Shown: piece by piece, positions 51,927-60,527 of the stretch | How the letters are laid out: each line of letters starts with the position of its first letter | How positions within the stretch are numbered: the stretch's first letter is position 1 | Assembly (NCBI RefSeq): GCF_014646295.1 | Contig: NZ_BMNE01000004.1 | Location: 697,970 to 761,969 of the forward strand | Source: Nocardia rhizosphaerihabitans | GTDB taxonomy: Bacteria > Actinomycetota > Actinomycetes > Mycobacteriales > Mycobacteriaceae | DNA length: 64,000 bases | Direction: 5' to 3' | Notes under the pieces: model-generated | The model's input: the letters and a program-made list of their open reading frames with translations, nothing else | Databases searched by the model: none | What the model was told of the DNA's origin: nothing | Made by a program: the position numbers and the translations under genes

Positions 51927-51980
51927 ATGGAATCGCACATCGAGCCCTCGCGGGCACCAGCGCAGGCGGTGGTGTCGTGA
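51927..51980 (+). CDS. Leaderless 17-aa leader ORF coupled to the SDR gene
   Basis: Encodes MESHIEPSRAPAQAVVS. The ATG is at the predicted transcript start, and its TGA overlaps the SDR start (GTGA). Terminating ribosomes could start the SDR directly, which has no ribosome-binding site of its own. There is no special amino-acid run to suggest attenuation, so translational coupling is the likelier role. Confidence 0.45.
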   Translation: MESHIEPSRAPAQAVVS

Positions 51981-52726
51981 GCCGGGGCACCATCGTGATC
52001 ACCGGCGCCAGCTCCGGTCTCGGCGCGGAAATGGCCCGCCAGTTCGCCGCCCTCGGCTATGACCTCGGGCTGTGCGCCCGCCGCACCGCGCGGCTCGAGG
52101 AACTGCGCGCGGAGATCCTGACCGCGCATCCCGATCGCGCCGTCTCGGTGCGACAGCTCGACGTCACCGACGCCGCCGCCGTGTTCACCGTCTTCGACGA
52201 GTTCGCGGCCGAATTCGGCACCATCGACCGCGTGGTGGTCAACGCGGGCCTCGGCAAGGGTGCGCCACTGGGCACCGGCCGCCACGACGCCAACCGCGAG
52301 ACCGCGATGGTGAATTTCCTTGCCGCACTGGCCCAGACCGAGGCGGCGATGAAGATCTTCCGCACCCAGGGTAGGGGCCACCTGGTGATGATCTCCTCCA
52401 TCTCCGCCCTGCGCGGCATGCCCAAGACGCTGACCACCTACGCCGCCACCAAAGCAGGCGTCGCCGCACTGGCCGAGGGCCTGCGCGCGGAAGCCGTTCC
52501 CGGCGTGGACGTCTCGGTGATCTACCCCGGCTACATCCGCTCGGAGATGAACGACCGGATCAAGCACGAGCCGAAGCTCATGGTCGACACCGAAACCGGC
52601 GTCCGCTCCATGGTCGCCGCCATCGAAAAACGCCGCGCCAAGGCCTACGTCCCGGACTGGCCCTGGCTCCCGATCGGCCTCGCCCTGCGCACCCTCCCAC
52701 TCCCGCTGGTCCGCAAACTTCTCTGA
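51977..52726 (+). CDS. Short-chain dehydrogenase/reductase
   Basis: 249 aa from GTG 51977. TGASSGLGAEMARQFAALG cofactor loop, NAGLGKG, catalytic Ser in MISSISALRG and YAATKAGV (YxxxK). It resembles SDRs that act on lipophilic substrates (C-terminal WPWLPIGLALRTLPLPLVRKLL may bind membrane). Translation is probably coupled to the leader ORF. A strong terminator follows, so it is not part of the lipid operon transcript. Confidence 0.9.
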   Translation: MSRGTIVITGASSGLGAEMARQFAALGYDLGLCARRTARLEELRAEILTAHPDRAVSVRQLDVTDAAAVFTVFDEFAAEFGTIDRVVVNAGLGKGAPLGTGRHDANRETAMVNFLAALAQTEAAMKIFRTQGRGHLVMISSISALRGMPKTLTTYAATKAGVAALAEGLRAEAVPGVDVSVIYPGYIRSEMNDRIKHEPKLMVDTETGVRSMVAAIEKRRAKAYVPDWPWLPIGLALRTLPLPLVRKLL

Positions 52727-52735
52727 CCGACGAAT

Positions 52736-52781
52736 ACGAAGGCCGTACCAGGCGAAAGCTGTCGCCCGGTACGGCCTTCGT
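52736..52781 (+). terminator. Terminator after the SDR gene
   Basis: Perfect 14-bp stem (52736-52749 with 52768-52781) with an 18-nt loop, 10 nt after the SDR stop. Confidence 0.75.
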
Positions 52782-52820
52782 GCGTTCGTGACCGGGGTCA
52801 CGAAAACCCATTGTGAAGAT

Positions 52821-52838
52821 ACATTCAGGGCTGTATGT
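52821..52838. promoter_or_regulatory. TetR operator of the lipid operon
   Basis: ACATTCAG-GG-CTGTATGT, inverted repeat with one arm mismatch, nearly identical to the site before the tetR gene at 51136-51153. It lies about 30 bp before the thiolase start. Confidence 0.7.
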
Positions 52839-52867
52839 TTGTGGCCAGGCACGAGGATGGGAGTTCG

Positions 52868-54085
52868 ATGGCTAACAAGGTCTACGTGGTCGGCGTCGGG
52901 ATGACGAAGTTCGAGAAGCCGGGCCGCAAGCAGGTCGAGGAGGCCGACGGGACCACCCGGGCCTGGGACTATCCGGATATGGCCCGCGAGGCGGGGACCA
53001 AGGCGCTGGCCGATGCGGGCATCGACTACCGGGAGGTCGAGCAGGCCTATGTCGGCTACGTCTACGGCGAGTCGACCTCGGGGCAGCGTGCGGTCTACGA
53101 GCTGGGTATGACCGGCATTCCGGTGGTCAATGTCAACAACAACTGCTCCACGGGGTCCACGGCGCTCTATCTCGCGGCACAGACGATCCGGGGCGGGCTG
53201 GCCGAGTGCACGCTGGCGCTCGGCTTCGAGAAGATGCAGCCGGGCTCGCTCGGTTCCACCTGGGACGACCGCGAGCAGCCGATGGGCAAGCACGTGATGG
53301 CGCTCGCGGAGATCTCCGAGGTGCTGTTCCCGGTGGCGCCGTGGATGTTCGGCGCGGCGGGCCGTGAGCACATGAAGCAGTACGGCACCACCGCCGAGCA
53401 CTTCGCCAAGATCGGCTACAAGAACCACAAGCACTCGGTGAACAACCCGTATTCGCAGTTCCAGGACGAGTATTCGCTCGACGACATCCTGGGCTCGCGG
53501 ATGATCTACGACCCGCTCACCAAGCTGCAGTGCTCGCCGACCTCCGACGGCTCGGGCGCGGCGATCCTCGCCAGCGAGGCGTTCGTCGACCGGCACGACC
53601 TGTCGGCCCAGGCGGTCGAGATCGTCGGGCAGGCGATGACCACCGACTTCGCCTCGACCTTCGATGGCACGGCCAAGAACCTCATCGGCTACGACATGAA
53701 TGTCATCGCCGCGCAGAAGGTCTACGAGCAGGCGGGGCTCGGCGCCGAGGACTTCCAGGTGATCGAGCTGCACGACTGCTTCTCCGCCAACGAACTGCTG
53801 CTCTACGAGGCGCTCGGTCTCTGCGGCGAGGGCGAGGCAGGGAAGCTGATCGACGCGGGCCAGACCACCTACGGCGGCAAGTGGGTGGTCAACCCGTCGG
53901 GTGGCCTGATCTCCAAGGGGCATCCGCTCGGCGCGACCGGTCTGGCCCAGTGCTCCGAGCTCACCTGGCAGCTGCGCGGAACCGCGGGCAAACGCCAGGT
54001 CGACGACGTCACCGCTGCCCTGCAGCACAACATCGGCCTCGGCGGCGCCGCCGTGGTCACCGCTTACCAGCGCGCGGTGCGCTGA
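52868..54085 (+). CDS. Thiolase-family lipid-transfer protein/acetyl-CoA acetyltransferase
   Basis: 405 aa from ATG 52868 (GGGAG upstream). Thiolase fold: catalytic Cys in NNNCSTGSTALYLAAQTIRGG, then IELHDCFSANELLLYEALGLCGEGE and GGLISKGHPLGATG with the catalytic His. The pattern is that of the mycobacterial lipid-transfer/SCP-X-like thiolases (Ltp) that act on sterol or branched acyl-CoAs, rather than FadA. First gene of a five-gene operon with 9-25 nt spacings, under a TetR-type operator. Confidence 0.9.
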   Translation: MANKVYVVGVGMTKFEKPGRKQVEEADGTTRAWDYPDMAREAGTKALADAGIDYREVEQAYVGYVYGESTSGQRAVYELGMTGIPVVNVNNNCSTGSTALYLAAQTIRGGLAECTLALGFEKMQPGSLGSTWDDREQPMGKHVMALAEISEVLFPVAPWMFGAAGREHMKQYGTTAEHFAKIGYKNHKHSVNNPYSQFQDEYSLDDILGSRMIYDPLTKLQCSPTSDGSGAAILASEAFVDRHDLSAQAVEIVGQAMTTDFASTFDGTAKNLIGYDMNVIAAQKVYEQAGLGAEDFQVIELHDCFSANELLLYEALGLCGEGEAGKLIDAGQTTYGGKWVVNPSGGLISKGHPLGATGLAQCSELTWQLRGTAGKRQVDDVTAALQHNIGLGGAAVVTAYQRAVR

Positions 54086-54106
54086 CCCGCACTGAGGAGT
54101 ACCGCA

Positions 54107-54541
54107 ATGGGACATATCGAAGCCACCAAGACCGTCACCGCCACTCCCGAAGCGCTGTGGGCCGTCGTCTCGGACCCGCAGACCTGGGGCAAGTGGTTCA
54201 CGATCCACGAGAAGTTCATGGAGGAGCCGCCCGCCGTGCTGGTCGAGGGCGCCGGGCTCGTCGCCAAGATCGTCATGCTCGGCATGGCGAACAAGATGGA
54301 ATGGACGGTCAAGGCCGTCGAGGTGCCGAACCGGCTGACCCTCGCCGGGGCCGGAATGGCCGGTGTGCGTACCGAATTCACCTTCGACATCAAGCCCGAG
54401 GGTTCCGGCAGCGTCATCCTGGTTTCCGGCGACTTCGAGGGCGCGCTGATCAAGGGCGCGCTGGGCAAGGCGGTGGAGAAGGACGGCCGCACCCAGCTGG
54501 ACAAGTCCCTCGACCAGCTCGACGCGCTGGCCTCGGCGTAG
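54107..54541 (+). CDS. SRPBCC-family protein
   Basis: 144 aa START/SRPBCC cone-fold protein: TKTVTATPEALWAVVSDPQTWGKWFTIHEKFMEEPPAVLVEGAGLVAKI, the usual N-terminal segment, and the helical LGKAVEKDGRTQLDKSLDQLDALAS tail. Such proteins bind lipids or aromatic ligands. Second gene of the lipid operon, 21 nt after the thiolase. A carrier or protein-partner role is inferred. Confidence 0.88.
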   Translation: MGHIEATKTVTATPEALWAVVSDPQTWGKWFTIHEKFMEEPPAVLVEGAGLVAKIVMLGMANKMEWTVKAVEVPNRLTLAGAGMAGVRTEFTFDIKPEGSGSVILVSGDFEGALIKGALGKAVEKDGRTQLDKSLDQLDALASA

Positions 54542-54550
54542 GGCGCCGGG

Positions 54551-55426
54551 ATGACAGCGCAGGCATCGGGACGCGTCGTCGAGTTCGACGACGCGGGCCT
54601 GGAAAAATGGAGCGACGCCGAGCAATTCGCGGTCACCGCGGAGCGGATCGCCGAATACGCCGCGGCGACCAATGATCCGATCGAGGCGCACCGCACCGGC
54701 GAGGTCGCGCCGCCGGTATTCGCCATCGTCCCGGTGTTCGAAGCCATGATGATGCCCGTCATCGACGTGGCGCCGATGGACATCTTCGGCCGGGTCGTCC
54801 ACGGCGAGCAGGACTTCCACTTCCACCGGCCGATCCGGCCCGGCGAGGAACTGGTCTCGCGGGCCAAGGCGGTCGGCTACACCAGCAAGTCCACCGGAAC
54901 GACCATCACCATCCTGGTCGAATGCCGCGACGCCGCAGGCGAAGTGGTGAACGAGCAGTACCTGACCGCCTTCTTCCGCAATATCGACGCGGGCAAGTCG
55001 GTGGGAGAGCAGGCGCCGTCGCACCGGTTCGACGAGAGTCTGCGCGCGAGTGCGCCGTCGGCGGTCGTCGACCATCACGTCGACGACGACCAGACCTTCC
55101 GGTACTCGCCCGCCTCGGGCGACCCGGTGCCGCTGCACCTCGACGAGCAGGTCGCCAAGGACGCCGGACTGCCCGGCATCATCGCGCACGGCCTGTGCAC
55201 GATGGCGATGGCCTCCTGGGGCGTGCTCACCGCGGCCGCCGGGTCGGATGTGCACCGGTTGCGGCGCTTCGCGGTGCGCTTCGCCAAGCTCGTGTTCCCC
55301 GGTGACGATCTACAGACCCGGATCTGGCCGGTCACCAGCGCCGACGGCGTCACCACCTACGCGTTCGAGACGGTGCGCGGCGAGGATGTCGTGCTCAGCG
55401 ACGGCCTCGCCGTGATCGCCGACTGA
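54551..55426 (+). CDS. MaoC-like double-hotdog enoyl-CoA hydratase
   Basis: 291 aa. Two hotdog halves: the first with AAATNDPIEAHRTGEVAPPVFAIVPVF and HGEQDFHFHRPIRPGEEL, the second with the hydratase-2 motif DPVPLHLDEQVAKDAGLPGIIAHGLCTMAMA (Asp and His catalytic positions). It resembles the mycobacterial Rv3389c-type dehydratase. It would hydrate a 2-enoyl-CoA to the R-3-hydroxyacyl-CoA. Third gene of the operon, 9 nt after the SRPBCC gene. Confidence 0.9.
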   Translation: MTAQASGRVVEFDDAGLEKWSDAEQFAVTAERIAEYAAATNDPIEAHRTGEVAPPVFAIVPVFEAMMMPVIDVAPMDIFGRVVHGEQDFHFHRPIRPGEELVSRAKAVGYTSKSTGTTITILVECRDAAGEVVNEQYLTAFFRNIDAGKSVGEQAPSHRFDESLRASAPSAVVDHHVDDDQTFRYSPASGDPVPLHLDEQVAKDAGLPGIIAHGLCTMAMASWGVLTAAAGSDVHRLRRFAVRFAKLVFPGDDLQTRIWPVTSADGVTTYAFETVRGEDVVLSDGLAVIAD

Positions 55427-55451
55427 ACCCCCTCACAAACAGGAGTCACCC

Positions 55452-56333
55452 ATGAGTTCCCTGGCAGGCAAGGTCGCCGTGATCACCGGCGCGGGCCGCG
55501 GTATCGGCCGCGAGCACGCGCTGCTGTTGGCGCGGGAAGGCGCGAAGGTCGTCGTCAACGACCTCGGCGGCAGTAATGCGGGCGAAGGCGCCGACGTCGG
55601 CCCGGCACAGCAGGTCGCCGACGAGATCCGGGCCGCGGGCGGCGACGCGGTCGCCAACACCGACAACATCGCGACCTGGGACGGCGCGCAGAACCTGATC
55701 GCCCAGGCGGTGTCGGAGTTCGGCGGACTCGACATCGTGGTGAACAACGCGGGCATCCTGCGCGATGTCTTCGTCGCCTCGATGGACGAAGCCCAGTGGG
55801 ACGCGGTGATCGCCGTGCACCTCAAGGGCCATGCGGCCGTGCTGCACCACGCGGCCGCCTACTGGAAGGCTCAGAGCAAGGCGGGCAATCAGCCCAACGC
55901 GGCCGTCATCAACACCGCGTCGGCGTCGGGCGTCACCCTGCCCAACGCGGGCCAGGCCAACTACGGCGCGGCCAAGGCGGGGATCGCCGCGCTCACCCAG
56001 GTCGCGGCCGAGGAACTGGGCCGCTATGGCGTGCGAGTCAACGCGATCGCACCGATCGCCCGTACCCGGCTCACCCTGGCCACCCCGGGCATGGGCGAGA
56101 TGTTCGCCGCCGAGGCCGCCGCGGCCGAGGAATCCGGCGGCTTCGACGCCTTCAGTCCGGCCAATATCTCGCCGCTGGTCGCCTACCTGGCCTCGGACAA
56201 GTGCCCCATCACCGGCAAGGTGTTCGCGGTGCAGGGCGGGGCCATCTCGGAGCTGGCCGGCTGGCACGACGTGAAGACCATCGAGACCGAAGGGCCGTGG
56301 GCGATCGACGACATCGCCGTGCGGCTGCCCTGA
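55452..56333 (+). CDS. Short-chain dehydrogenase (multifunctional-enzyme-2-like)
   Basis: 293 aa. VAVITGAGRGIGREHALLLAREGAKVVVNDLGGSNAGEGADVGPA is the sequence found at the start of MFE-2/peroxisomal-type 3-hydroxyacyl-CoA dehydrogenases. NNAG, Ser in NTASASGVTLP, YxxxK in NYGAAKAGIAALT. It would oxidise the R-3-hydroxyacyl-CoA made by the preceding hydratase. Fourth operon gene; ribosome-binding site AGGAG. Confidence 0.93.
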   Translation: MSSLAGKVAVITGAGRGIGREHALLLAREGAKVVVNDLGGSNAGEGADVGPAQQVADEIRAAGGDAVANTDNIATWDGAQNLIAQAVSEFGGLDIVVNNAGILRDVFVASMDEAQWDAVIAVHLKGHAAVLHHAAAYWKAQSKAGNQPNAAVINTASASGVTLPNAGQANYGAAKAGIAALTQVAAEELGRYGVRVNAIAPIARTRLTLATPGMGEMFAAEAAAAEESGGFDAFSPANISPLVAYLASDKCPITGKVFAVQGGAISELAGWHDVKTIETEGPWAIDDIAVRLP

Positions 56334-56357
56334 GCGGCGAGCGTGGAGGAGACGACG

Positions 56358-57590
56358 ATGATCGAATGGTCCGAAACCGATCTGATGATCCGCGATGCCG
56401 TGCGGACCTTCATCGACAAGGAGGTGCGCCCGCACCTGGACGCCCTCGACAGCGGTGAGATGCTGCCGTACCCGATCCTGCGGAAACTGTTCAGCCAGTT
56501 CGGGATCGATGCGATGGGTGAGGACGCCGTCGCCAAGATGCTCGCCAAGGAAGCGGCGGGGCCGGGGGAGAAGTCCGGTGGGGGCGGTGGGTCGCCGTTC
56601 GCCGGGCAGCAGTCGATGATGGCGGTGCTGATCAGCGAACTGTCCGGTGTCTGTATGGGATTGGTGTCCGCGCTCGGGGTGAGCATCGGACTCGGCGCCA
56701 CCACCATCATGTCGCGGGGCACCCTGGCCCAGAAGGAACGCTGGCTCGCCGACATCGTCACGCTGCGCAAGGTGGCGTCCTGGGCGATCACCGAACCCGA
56801 CTCGGGCTCGGATGCGTTCGGCGGCATGAAGACGCGCGTCGAACGCGACGGCGACGACTACATCCTCAACGGGCAGAAGACCTTCATCACCAACGGCCCG
56901 TGTGCCGACGTGATGATCGTCTACGCCAAGCTTGACGAGGGCGACGGCGCCGACAAACGCCACCGCAAGGTGCTGACCTTCGTGCTGGACAAGGGTATGG
57001 AGGGCCTCACCCAGGGCCGGCCGTTCAAGAAGATGGGCCTGCACTCCTCACCGACCGGCGAGCTGTTCTTCGACAATGTCCGGCTCGGCCGCGACCGGCT
57101 GCTCGGCGAGACCGAGGAGCACCGCGGCGGCGACGGACGCGAAAGCGCCAGAGCAAGTTTCACCGCCGAGCGGGTTGGCGTCGGCTTCATGGCGCTGGGC
57201 ATCATCGAGGAATGTCACCGGCTCTGCGTCGACTACGCGCGCAATCGCACGCTGTGGGGTCAGGAGATCGGGCGTTTCCAGCTGATCCAGCTCAAGCTGG
57301 CCAAGATGGAGATCGCCAGGATCAATGTGCAGAACATGGTGTTCAACGTGCTCGAGCGGGGCAAGGCGGGCAAGCCGCCGAGCCTGGCCGAAGCGTCGGC
57401 GATGAAGCTGTACTGCTCCGAGGCGGCCACCGAGGTGGCGATGGAGGCGGTGCAGCTGTTCGGCGGCAACGGCTACATGAGCGAGTACCGGGTGGAGCAG
57501 CTCGCCCGCGACGCGAAGTCGCTGATGATCTACGCGGGCAGCAACGAGATCCAGGTGACCCACATCGCCAAGGGTCTGCTCGGCAAGTAG
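56358..57590 (+). CDS. Acyl-CoA dehydrogenase
   Basis: 410 aa from ATG 56358 with GGAGGA 9 nt upstream. FAD flavoenzyme: AITEPDSGSDAFGGMKTR substrate/FAD region, GQKTFITNGPCADV, C-terminal helical domain with QLFGGNGYMSEYRVEQLARDAKSLMIYAGSNEIQ. The catalytic base (Glu) is plausible at SNEIQ. A Gly-rich insert (GPGEKSGGGGGS) near residue 75 is unusual. It makes the enoyl-CoA that feeds the MaoC hydratase. Last gene of the operon, followed by a terminator. Confidence 0.93.
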   Translation: MIEWSETDLMIRDAVRTFIDKEVRPHLDALDSGEMLPYPILRKLFSQFGIDAMGEDAVAKMLAKEAAGPGEKSGGGGGSPFAGQQSMMAVLISELSGVCMGLVSALGVSIGLGATTIMSRGTLAQKERWLADIVTLRKVASWAITEPDSGSDAFGGMKTRVERDGDDYILNGQKTFITNGPCADVMIVYAKLDEGDGADKRHRKVLTFVLDKGMEGLTQGRPFKKMGLHSSPTGELFFDNVRLGRDRLLGETEEHRGGDGRESARASFTAERVGVGFMALGIIEECHRLCVDYARNRTLWGQEIGRFQLIQLKLAKMEIARINVQNMVFNVLERGKAGKPPSLAEASAMKLYCSEAATEVAMEAVQLFGGNGYMSEYRVEQLARDAKSLMIYAGSNEIQVTHIAKGLLGK

Positions 57591-57599
57591 GCATCCGGG

Positions 57600-57630
57600 C
57601 CCGGCCGCGAATGATGTTCGCGCGGCCGGG
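57600..57630. terminator. Terminator after the lipid operon
   Basis: CCCGGCCGCG/CGCGGCCGGG, perfect 10-bp stem with an 11-nt loop, followed by TTCTCGTGTG. It lies between the operon and the convergent hydrolase gene. Confidence 0.75.
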
Positions 57631-57641
57631 TTCTCGTGTGT

Positions 57642-58502
57642 TCAGATCGCGCGCAGGTGCCCGCGGCTGGCGTAGATGTGCTCGGCGATGAGCGTCGCGA
57701 TGCGGTCCGGCGCCTCCAGCATCGGCACGTGGCCCACGCCGTGCACCAGGATGCGGTCGGCGGAGTCGGGGAGTTCGCGCAGGTAGCGGGTGGCGTAGAC
57801 GCGGTTGGGGATGATCCGGTCGTACTCGGCGAGCAGCATGCGCACGGGGGTGGTGAGCTCGCCGAGGTCGTCCATCCCCGGGGCGCGGAGGCTGCCGAGG
57901 ATCAGCGGGATCATCGCGTCGCAGCGCAGCACGGCCGTGATGATGGTCGCCAGGTCGCGGCGCGAGACGGCGCCGGTGTTCTTGCTCAGCAGGAGCGCGG
58001 CCACGTGCTGGATGAGCGCATTGTTGATCGCCACCCCGCCGAGCAGCCTGCCGATCTCGACGAACGGGATCATCGCGGCGAACTTCAGGCCGACCCTGAC
58101 CTGGCTGATCGAGGGCGAGGCCCAGCCGCCGGCCGCGGCCACCGTGGTCAGGGTGCGGGCGCGGCCGCGGCGCGCCAGCTCGAGACCCACCCAGCCGCCC
58201 AGCGAATTGCCCGCGATATGGCAGGTGCGCCAGCCCAGCGCGTCGAGCTGGTCCTCGATCTGATCGGCGAGCGCGTAGACGTCCAGAAACCAGCCCTCGA
58301 CCTTGGGTCCACCCCAGTGCCCGGCGAAGGCCGGGGCATAGACCTCGCAATTCGACGACATTCGCCGCGCGACCTGCTCCCAACAGTGCGGCGACAACAT
58401 GAACCCGTGCAGCAGCAGGACCGGGTCACCGGACCCGAGGTGCAATGCCTTGACAGGCGCGGCGGGGACAGTGGACTTGGCGGTGCGTGACGTCATCGTC
58501 AT
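57642..58502 (-). CDS. Alpha/beta hydrolase
   Basis: 286 aa from ATG 58502. VLLLHGFMLSPHCWEQV oxyanion strand, nucleophile elbow AGNSLGGWVGLELARRG (Ser in GNSLGG), Asp in LLAEYDRIIPNRVY and His in VHGVGHVPMLEAPDRI complete the triad. Resembles esterases and meta-cleavage-type hydrolases. It is convergent with the lipid operon and may act on its products. Confidence 0.9.
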   Translation of the reverse strand: MTMTSRTAKSTVPAAPVKALHLGSGDPVLLLHGFMLSPHCWEQVARRMSSNCEVYAPAFAGHWGGPKVEGWFLDVYALADQIEDQLDALGWRTCHIAGNSLGGWVGLELARRGRARTLTTVAAAGGWASPSISQVRVGLKFAAMIPFVEIGRLLGGVAINNALIQHVAALLLSKNTGAVSRRDLATIITAVLRCDAMIPLILGSLRAPGMDDLGELTTPVRMLLAEYDRIIPNRVYATRYLRELPDSADRILVHGVGHVPMLEAPDRIATLIAEHIYASRGHLRAI

Positions 58503-58555
58503 TCACCCCTTCCTGGACGACAGTGTCCGGGGGGAGCATTCCTGACTAGCCATTG

Positions 58556-58567
58556 TACGGTCGTTCG
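58556..58567 (+). promoter_or_regulatory. Leaderless-type -10 of xthA
   Basis: TACGGT (58556-58561), 6 nt, GTG 58568. It rules out the in-frame TTG at 58553, which overlaps the -10. Confidence 0.55.
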
Positions 58568-59347
58568 GTGCCGATAATCCTCTCCACTGTGAACGTCAAC
58601 GGCGTGCGCGCCGCCGCCACCAAGGGCATGTTGCCGTGGCTGGACGCGACCGAAGCCGACATCGTGTGCCTGCAGGAGACCAGGGCGACCGACGCGCAGG
58701 TCGCCACCGCGCTGGCGCCCGCACTCGACGCGGGGTGGGTGCTCTCGCACGCCGAACCGGAGTCGAAGGGGCGGGCAGGGGTCGGGATTCTGTCGCGGCG
58801 CGCGCCCGACGCGGTGCGGATCGGGTTCGGGAGCAGCGAGTTCGCCGAATCGGGGCGCTATCTCGAGGCCGACTTCGGCGAGGTCACCGTCGCGAGCGTG
58901 TACGTGCATTCGGGCGAGGAGAACACCCCGAAGCAGGACGAGAAGTACCGGTTCATGGCCGAGCTCGGCGCCTACCTGAAGACGCGCACCGGGGAGTTCG
59001 TGGTGAGCGGGGACTGGAATATCGCCCCCGCCGAAGTCGACCTCAAGAACTGGAAGGGCAACCAGAAGTCGGCCGGCTTCCTGCCCGAGGAACGCGCCTG
59101 GATCGCCGAACTGCTGGCCGCGGGCTACGTCGACGTGGTGCGTGCCCTGCACCCCGACGTCGCGGGCCCCTACAGCTGGTGGTCCTACCGCGGCCGCGCC
59201 TTCGACAACGACTCCGGATGGCGGATCGACTATCAGCTCGCCTTGGGCGAGCTGACCACCCGCGCCAAGCAGGCTGTAGTCGAACGCGCCGCCGCCTACG
59301 ACCAGCGGTGGTCCGACCACGCTCCCGTTACCGTGCAGTACCGGTGA
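58568..59347 (+). CDS. xthA: Exodeoxyribonuclease III / AP endonuclease
   Basis: 259 aa EEP-fold nuclease of the ExoIII type. It repairs abasic sites and 3'-blocked ends. Motifs are STVNVNGVRAA near the start, VCLQETRATD (Mg-binding Glu), VVSGDWNIAPAEVDLKNWKGNQKSAGFLPEERAWI and WWSYRGRAFDNDSGWRIDYQLA, ending SDHAPVTVQY with the catalytic His. The TGA originally overlapped the RNase GTG (GTGA). It remains intact even though a 3.1-kb island now sits directly after it. Confidence 0.95.
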   Translation: MPIILSTVNVNGVRAAATKGMLPWLDATEADIVCLQETRATDAQVATALAPALDAGWVLSHAEPESKGRAGVGILSRRAPDAVRIGFGSSEFAESGRYLEADFGEVTVASVYVHSGEENTPKQDEKYRFMAELGAYLKTRTGEFVVSGDWNIAPAEVDLKNWKGNQKSAGFLPEERAWIAELLAAGYVDVVRALHPDVAGPYSWWSYRGRAFDNDSGWRIDYQLALGELTTRAKQAVVERAAAYDQRWSDHAPVTVQYR

Positions 59348-59351
59348 ATCT
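59333..59351 (+). repeat. Left 19-bp direct repeat
   Basis: Identical to 62466-62484. The following left-end sequence also carries CTCGCGCA at 59359-59366, as the RNase gene does, but displaced by 7 nt, so similarity extends beyond the core. Confidence 0.9.
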
Positions 59352-59377
59352 TAAACTTCTCGCGCAGAATGCATTTC

Positions 59378-59393
59378 GTACACAGATGTGTAC
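59378..59393. repeat. Palindrome near the left end of the island
   Basis: GTACACA-GA-TGTGTAC, perfect 7-bp arms, within 30 bp of the left repeat. Possible recombinase or regulator site. Confidence 0.5.
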
Positions 59394-59397
59394 ATCG

Positions 59398-59649
59398 TCA
59401 GGGAGTGCTGATTCGGTAGTCCCGAAAAGCATTTTTTCCCATCTCGCGTAGACGGGGAGTAGTGCCGCAACGGCCGTATATCGGCGGAAGCGGCACGAAA
59501 GCCTCGGCCAGCGCGTCCAGATGGTTTAGGTACAATCGTTCGGCGATCTCGAGGCCGTGGCAGCCCGCCACCAGGACGTACTGGGTGACCGGGTTCTTCC
59601 AAGCGTGTGCACGCAGCTTGCCCGGCTCCGGCTTGCTCAGATCAACCAA
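59398..59649 (-). CDS. Small hypothetical protein overlapping cutA
   Basis: 83 aa if started at TTG 59649, which lies within the end of cutA (8-nt overlap); no stronger start is available. The sequence (LSKPEPGKLRAHAWKNPVTQYVL, then GCHGLEIAERLYLNHLDALAEAFVPLPP) looks like a real folded protein with Cys and His, but I recognise no family. It is probably co-translated with cutA inside the island. Confidence 0.5.
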   Translation of the reverse strand: MVDLSKPEPGKLRAHAWKNPVTQYVLVAGCHGLEIAERLYLNHLDALAEAFVPLPPIYGRCGTTPRLREMGKNAFRDYRISTP

Positions 59650-59968
59650 TGGTCTGCTCGACCACCCACGCTGCATACCCCGGGTGTGCGCCGGTAAGCG
59701 GGACAGCCAAGACCTGGGGAGTGTCGTACGGGTGTTCGTCGTCCGCTCTGCGGATGATCGCGTCGACCAGCGATGCACGAGTGTGGATCAGCACCAACGC
59801 TTCGGCGTCGTCCTGGACTTCACCGTTCCACGAGTAGATCGACCGCACCGCCGGAACGATGTTCCCGCACGCGGCTAGCCGGTCTGCCACCAAGCGGCGA
59901 GTGAACTCGGCTAGCCACTCTGCGGTTTCAGCGGTAATCGTGACGGTGACTAGAGACTCTTCGGCCAT
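59642..59968 (-). CDS. CutA-family protein in the island
   Basis: 108 aa from ATG 59968. CutA1 signature: LVTVTITAETAEWLAEFTRRLVADRLAACGNIVPAVRSIYSWNGEVQDDAEALVLIHT and the DEHPYDTPQVLAVPLTGAHPGYAAWV end. CutA1 forms trimers and is linked to metal tolerance in some bacteria, though its role is unclear. It overlaps the 3' end of the broken XRE gene by 19 nt. Carriage on an island is unusual. Confidence 0.9.
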   Translation of the reverse strand: MAEESLVTVTITAETAEWLAEFTRRLVADRLAACGNIVPAVRSIYSWNGEVQDDAEALVLIHTRASLVDAIIRRADDEHPYDTPQVLAVPLTGAHPGYAAWVVEQTIG

Positions 59969-60527
59969 GCGGTCAAGTTTCCATCAGTAGCCCTGAGCAG
60001 GTCTACCAAAGGCACAGCGAGCCGCTTGTGCCGGACGATCGCACCCCAACCACGGATCACGAGACCGGCAGCGGATTGGCCGACCCATGAACCGGCCAGC
60101 GCGAGCCCTTGCGGATGCAGCGCAAAGTACAACGATCCTTTGGACCTGACCGCACCTTCGGTCGCGACGTACCAGCCCATCAGAGATTCGTTGTCCCACA
60201 ACCGAAGTTCGCCACGCCATGTGTACGAACCTTCGTCTACTGGGCGGGCGCGTGCCCCGTCCAATTCGAGGAACGAGCCGTCTTGCACCATGCCGAGTTC
60301 GTGTACGTCGACACGTTCGCCAGTATCGCCCCATGTCTGCCATGCGGCCCACCAGTCGCCGGACAGATCGAGCGTGTGGGACGCGCGCCCAGCTAGTTCG
60401 TTGACGGAGACACCGAGGACATCGGCAAGCTTGGTGCCGGTGATGACGTCGACATGTCGAGCTGTTTCCGGCGACGCCGGATCACATCGCCTGTCGCGTT
60501 CATGCTTCCAGCGTATTTCAGACGCAT
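59950..60527 (-). pseudogene. XRE-type regulator with internal deletion/frameshift
   Basis: The first part, from ATG 60527, reads as the start of an XRE helix-turn-helix (GDVIRRRRKQLDM) but runs into TAG at about 60393. A second part, in another frame from about 60450, begins with the expected end of an XRE domain (TGTKLADVLGVSVNELAGRA). It continues through LDLSGDWWAAWQTWGD to a C-terminal domain at 59950. The middle of the HTH, roughly 30 residues, is missing at the junction near 60445-60460. An alternative reading, with the second frame open from about 60529 and no start codon, is less likely. Function lost. Confidence 0.6.
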
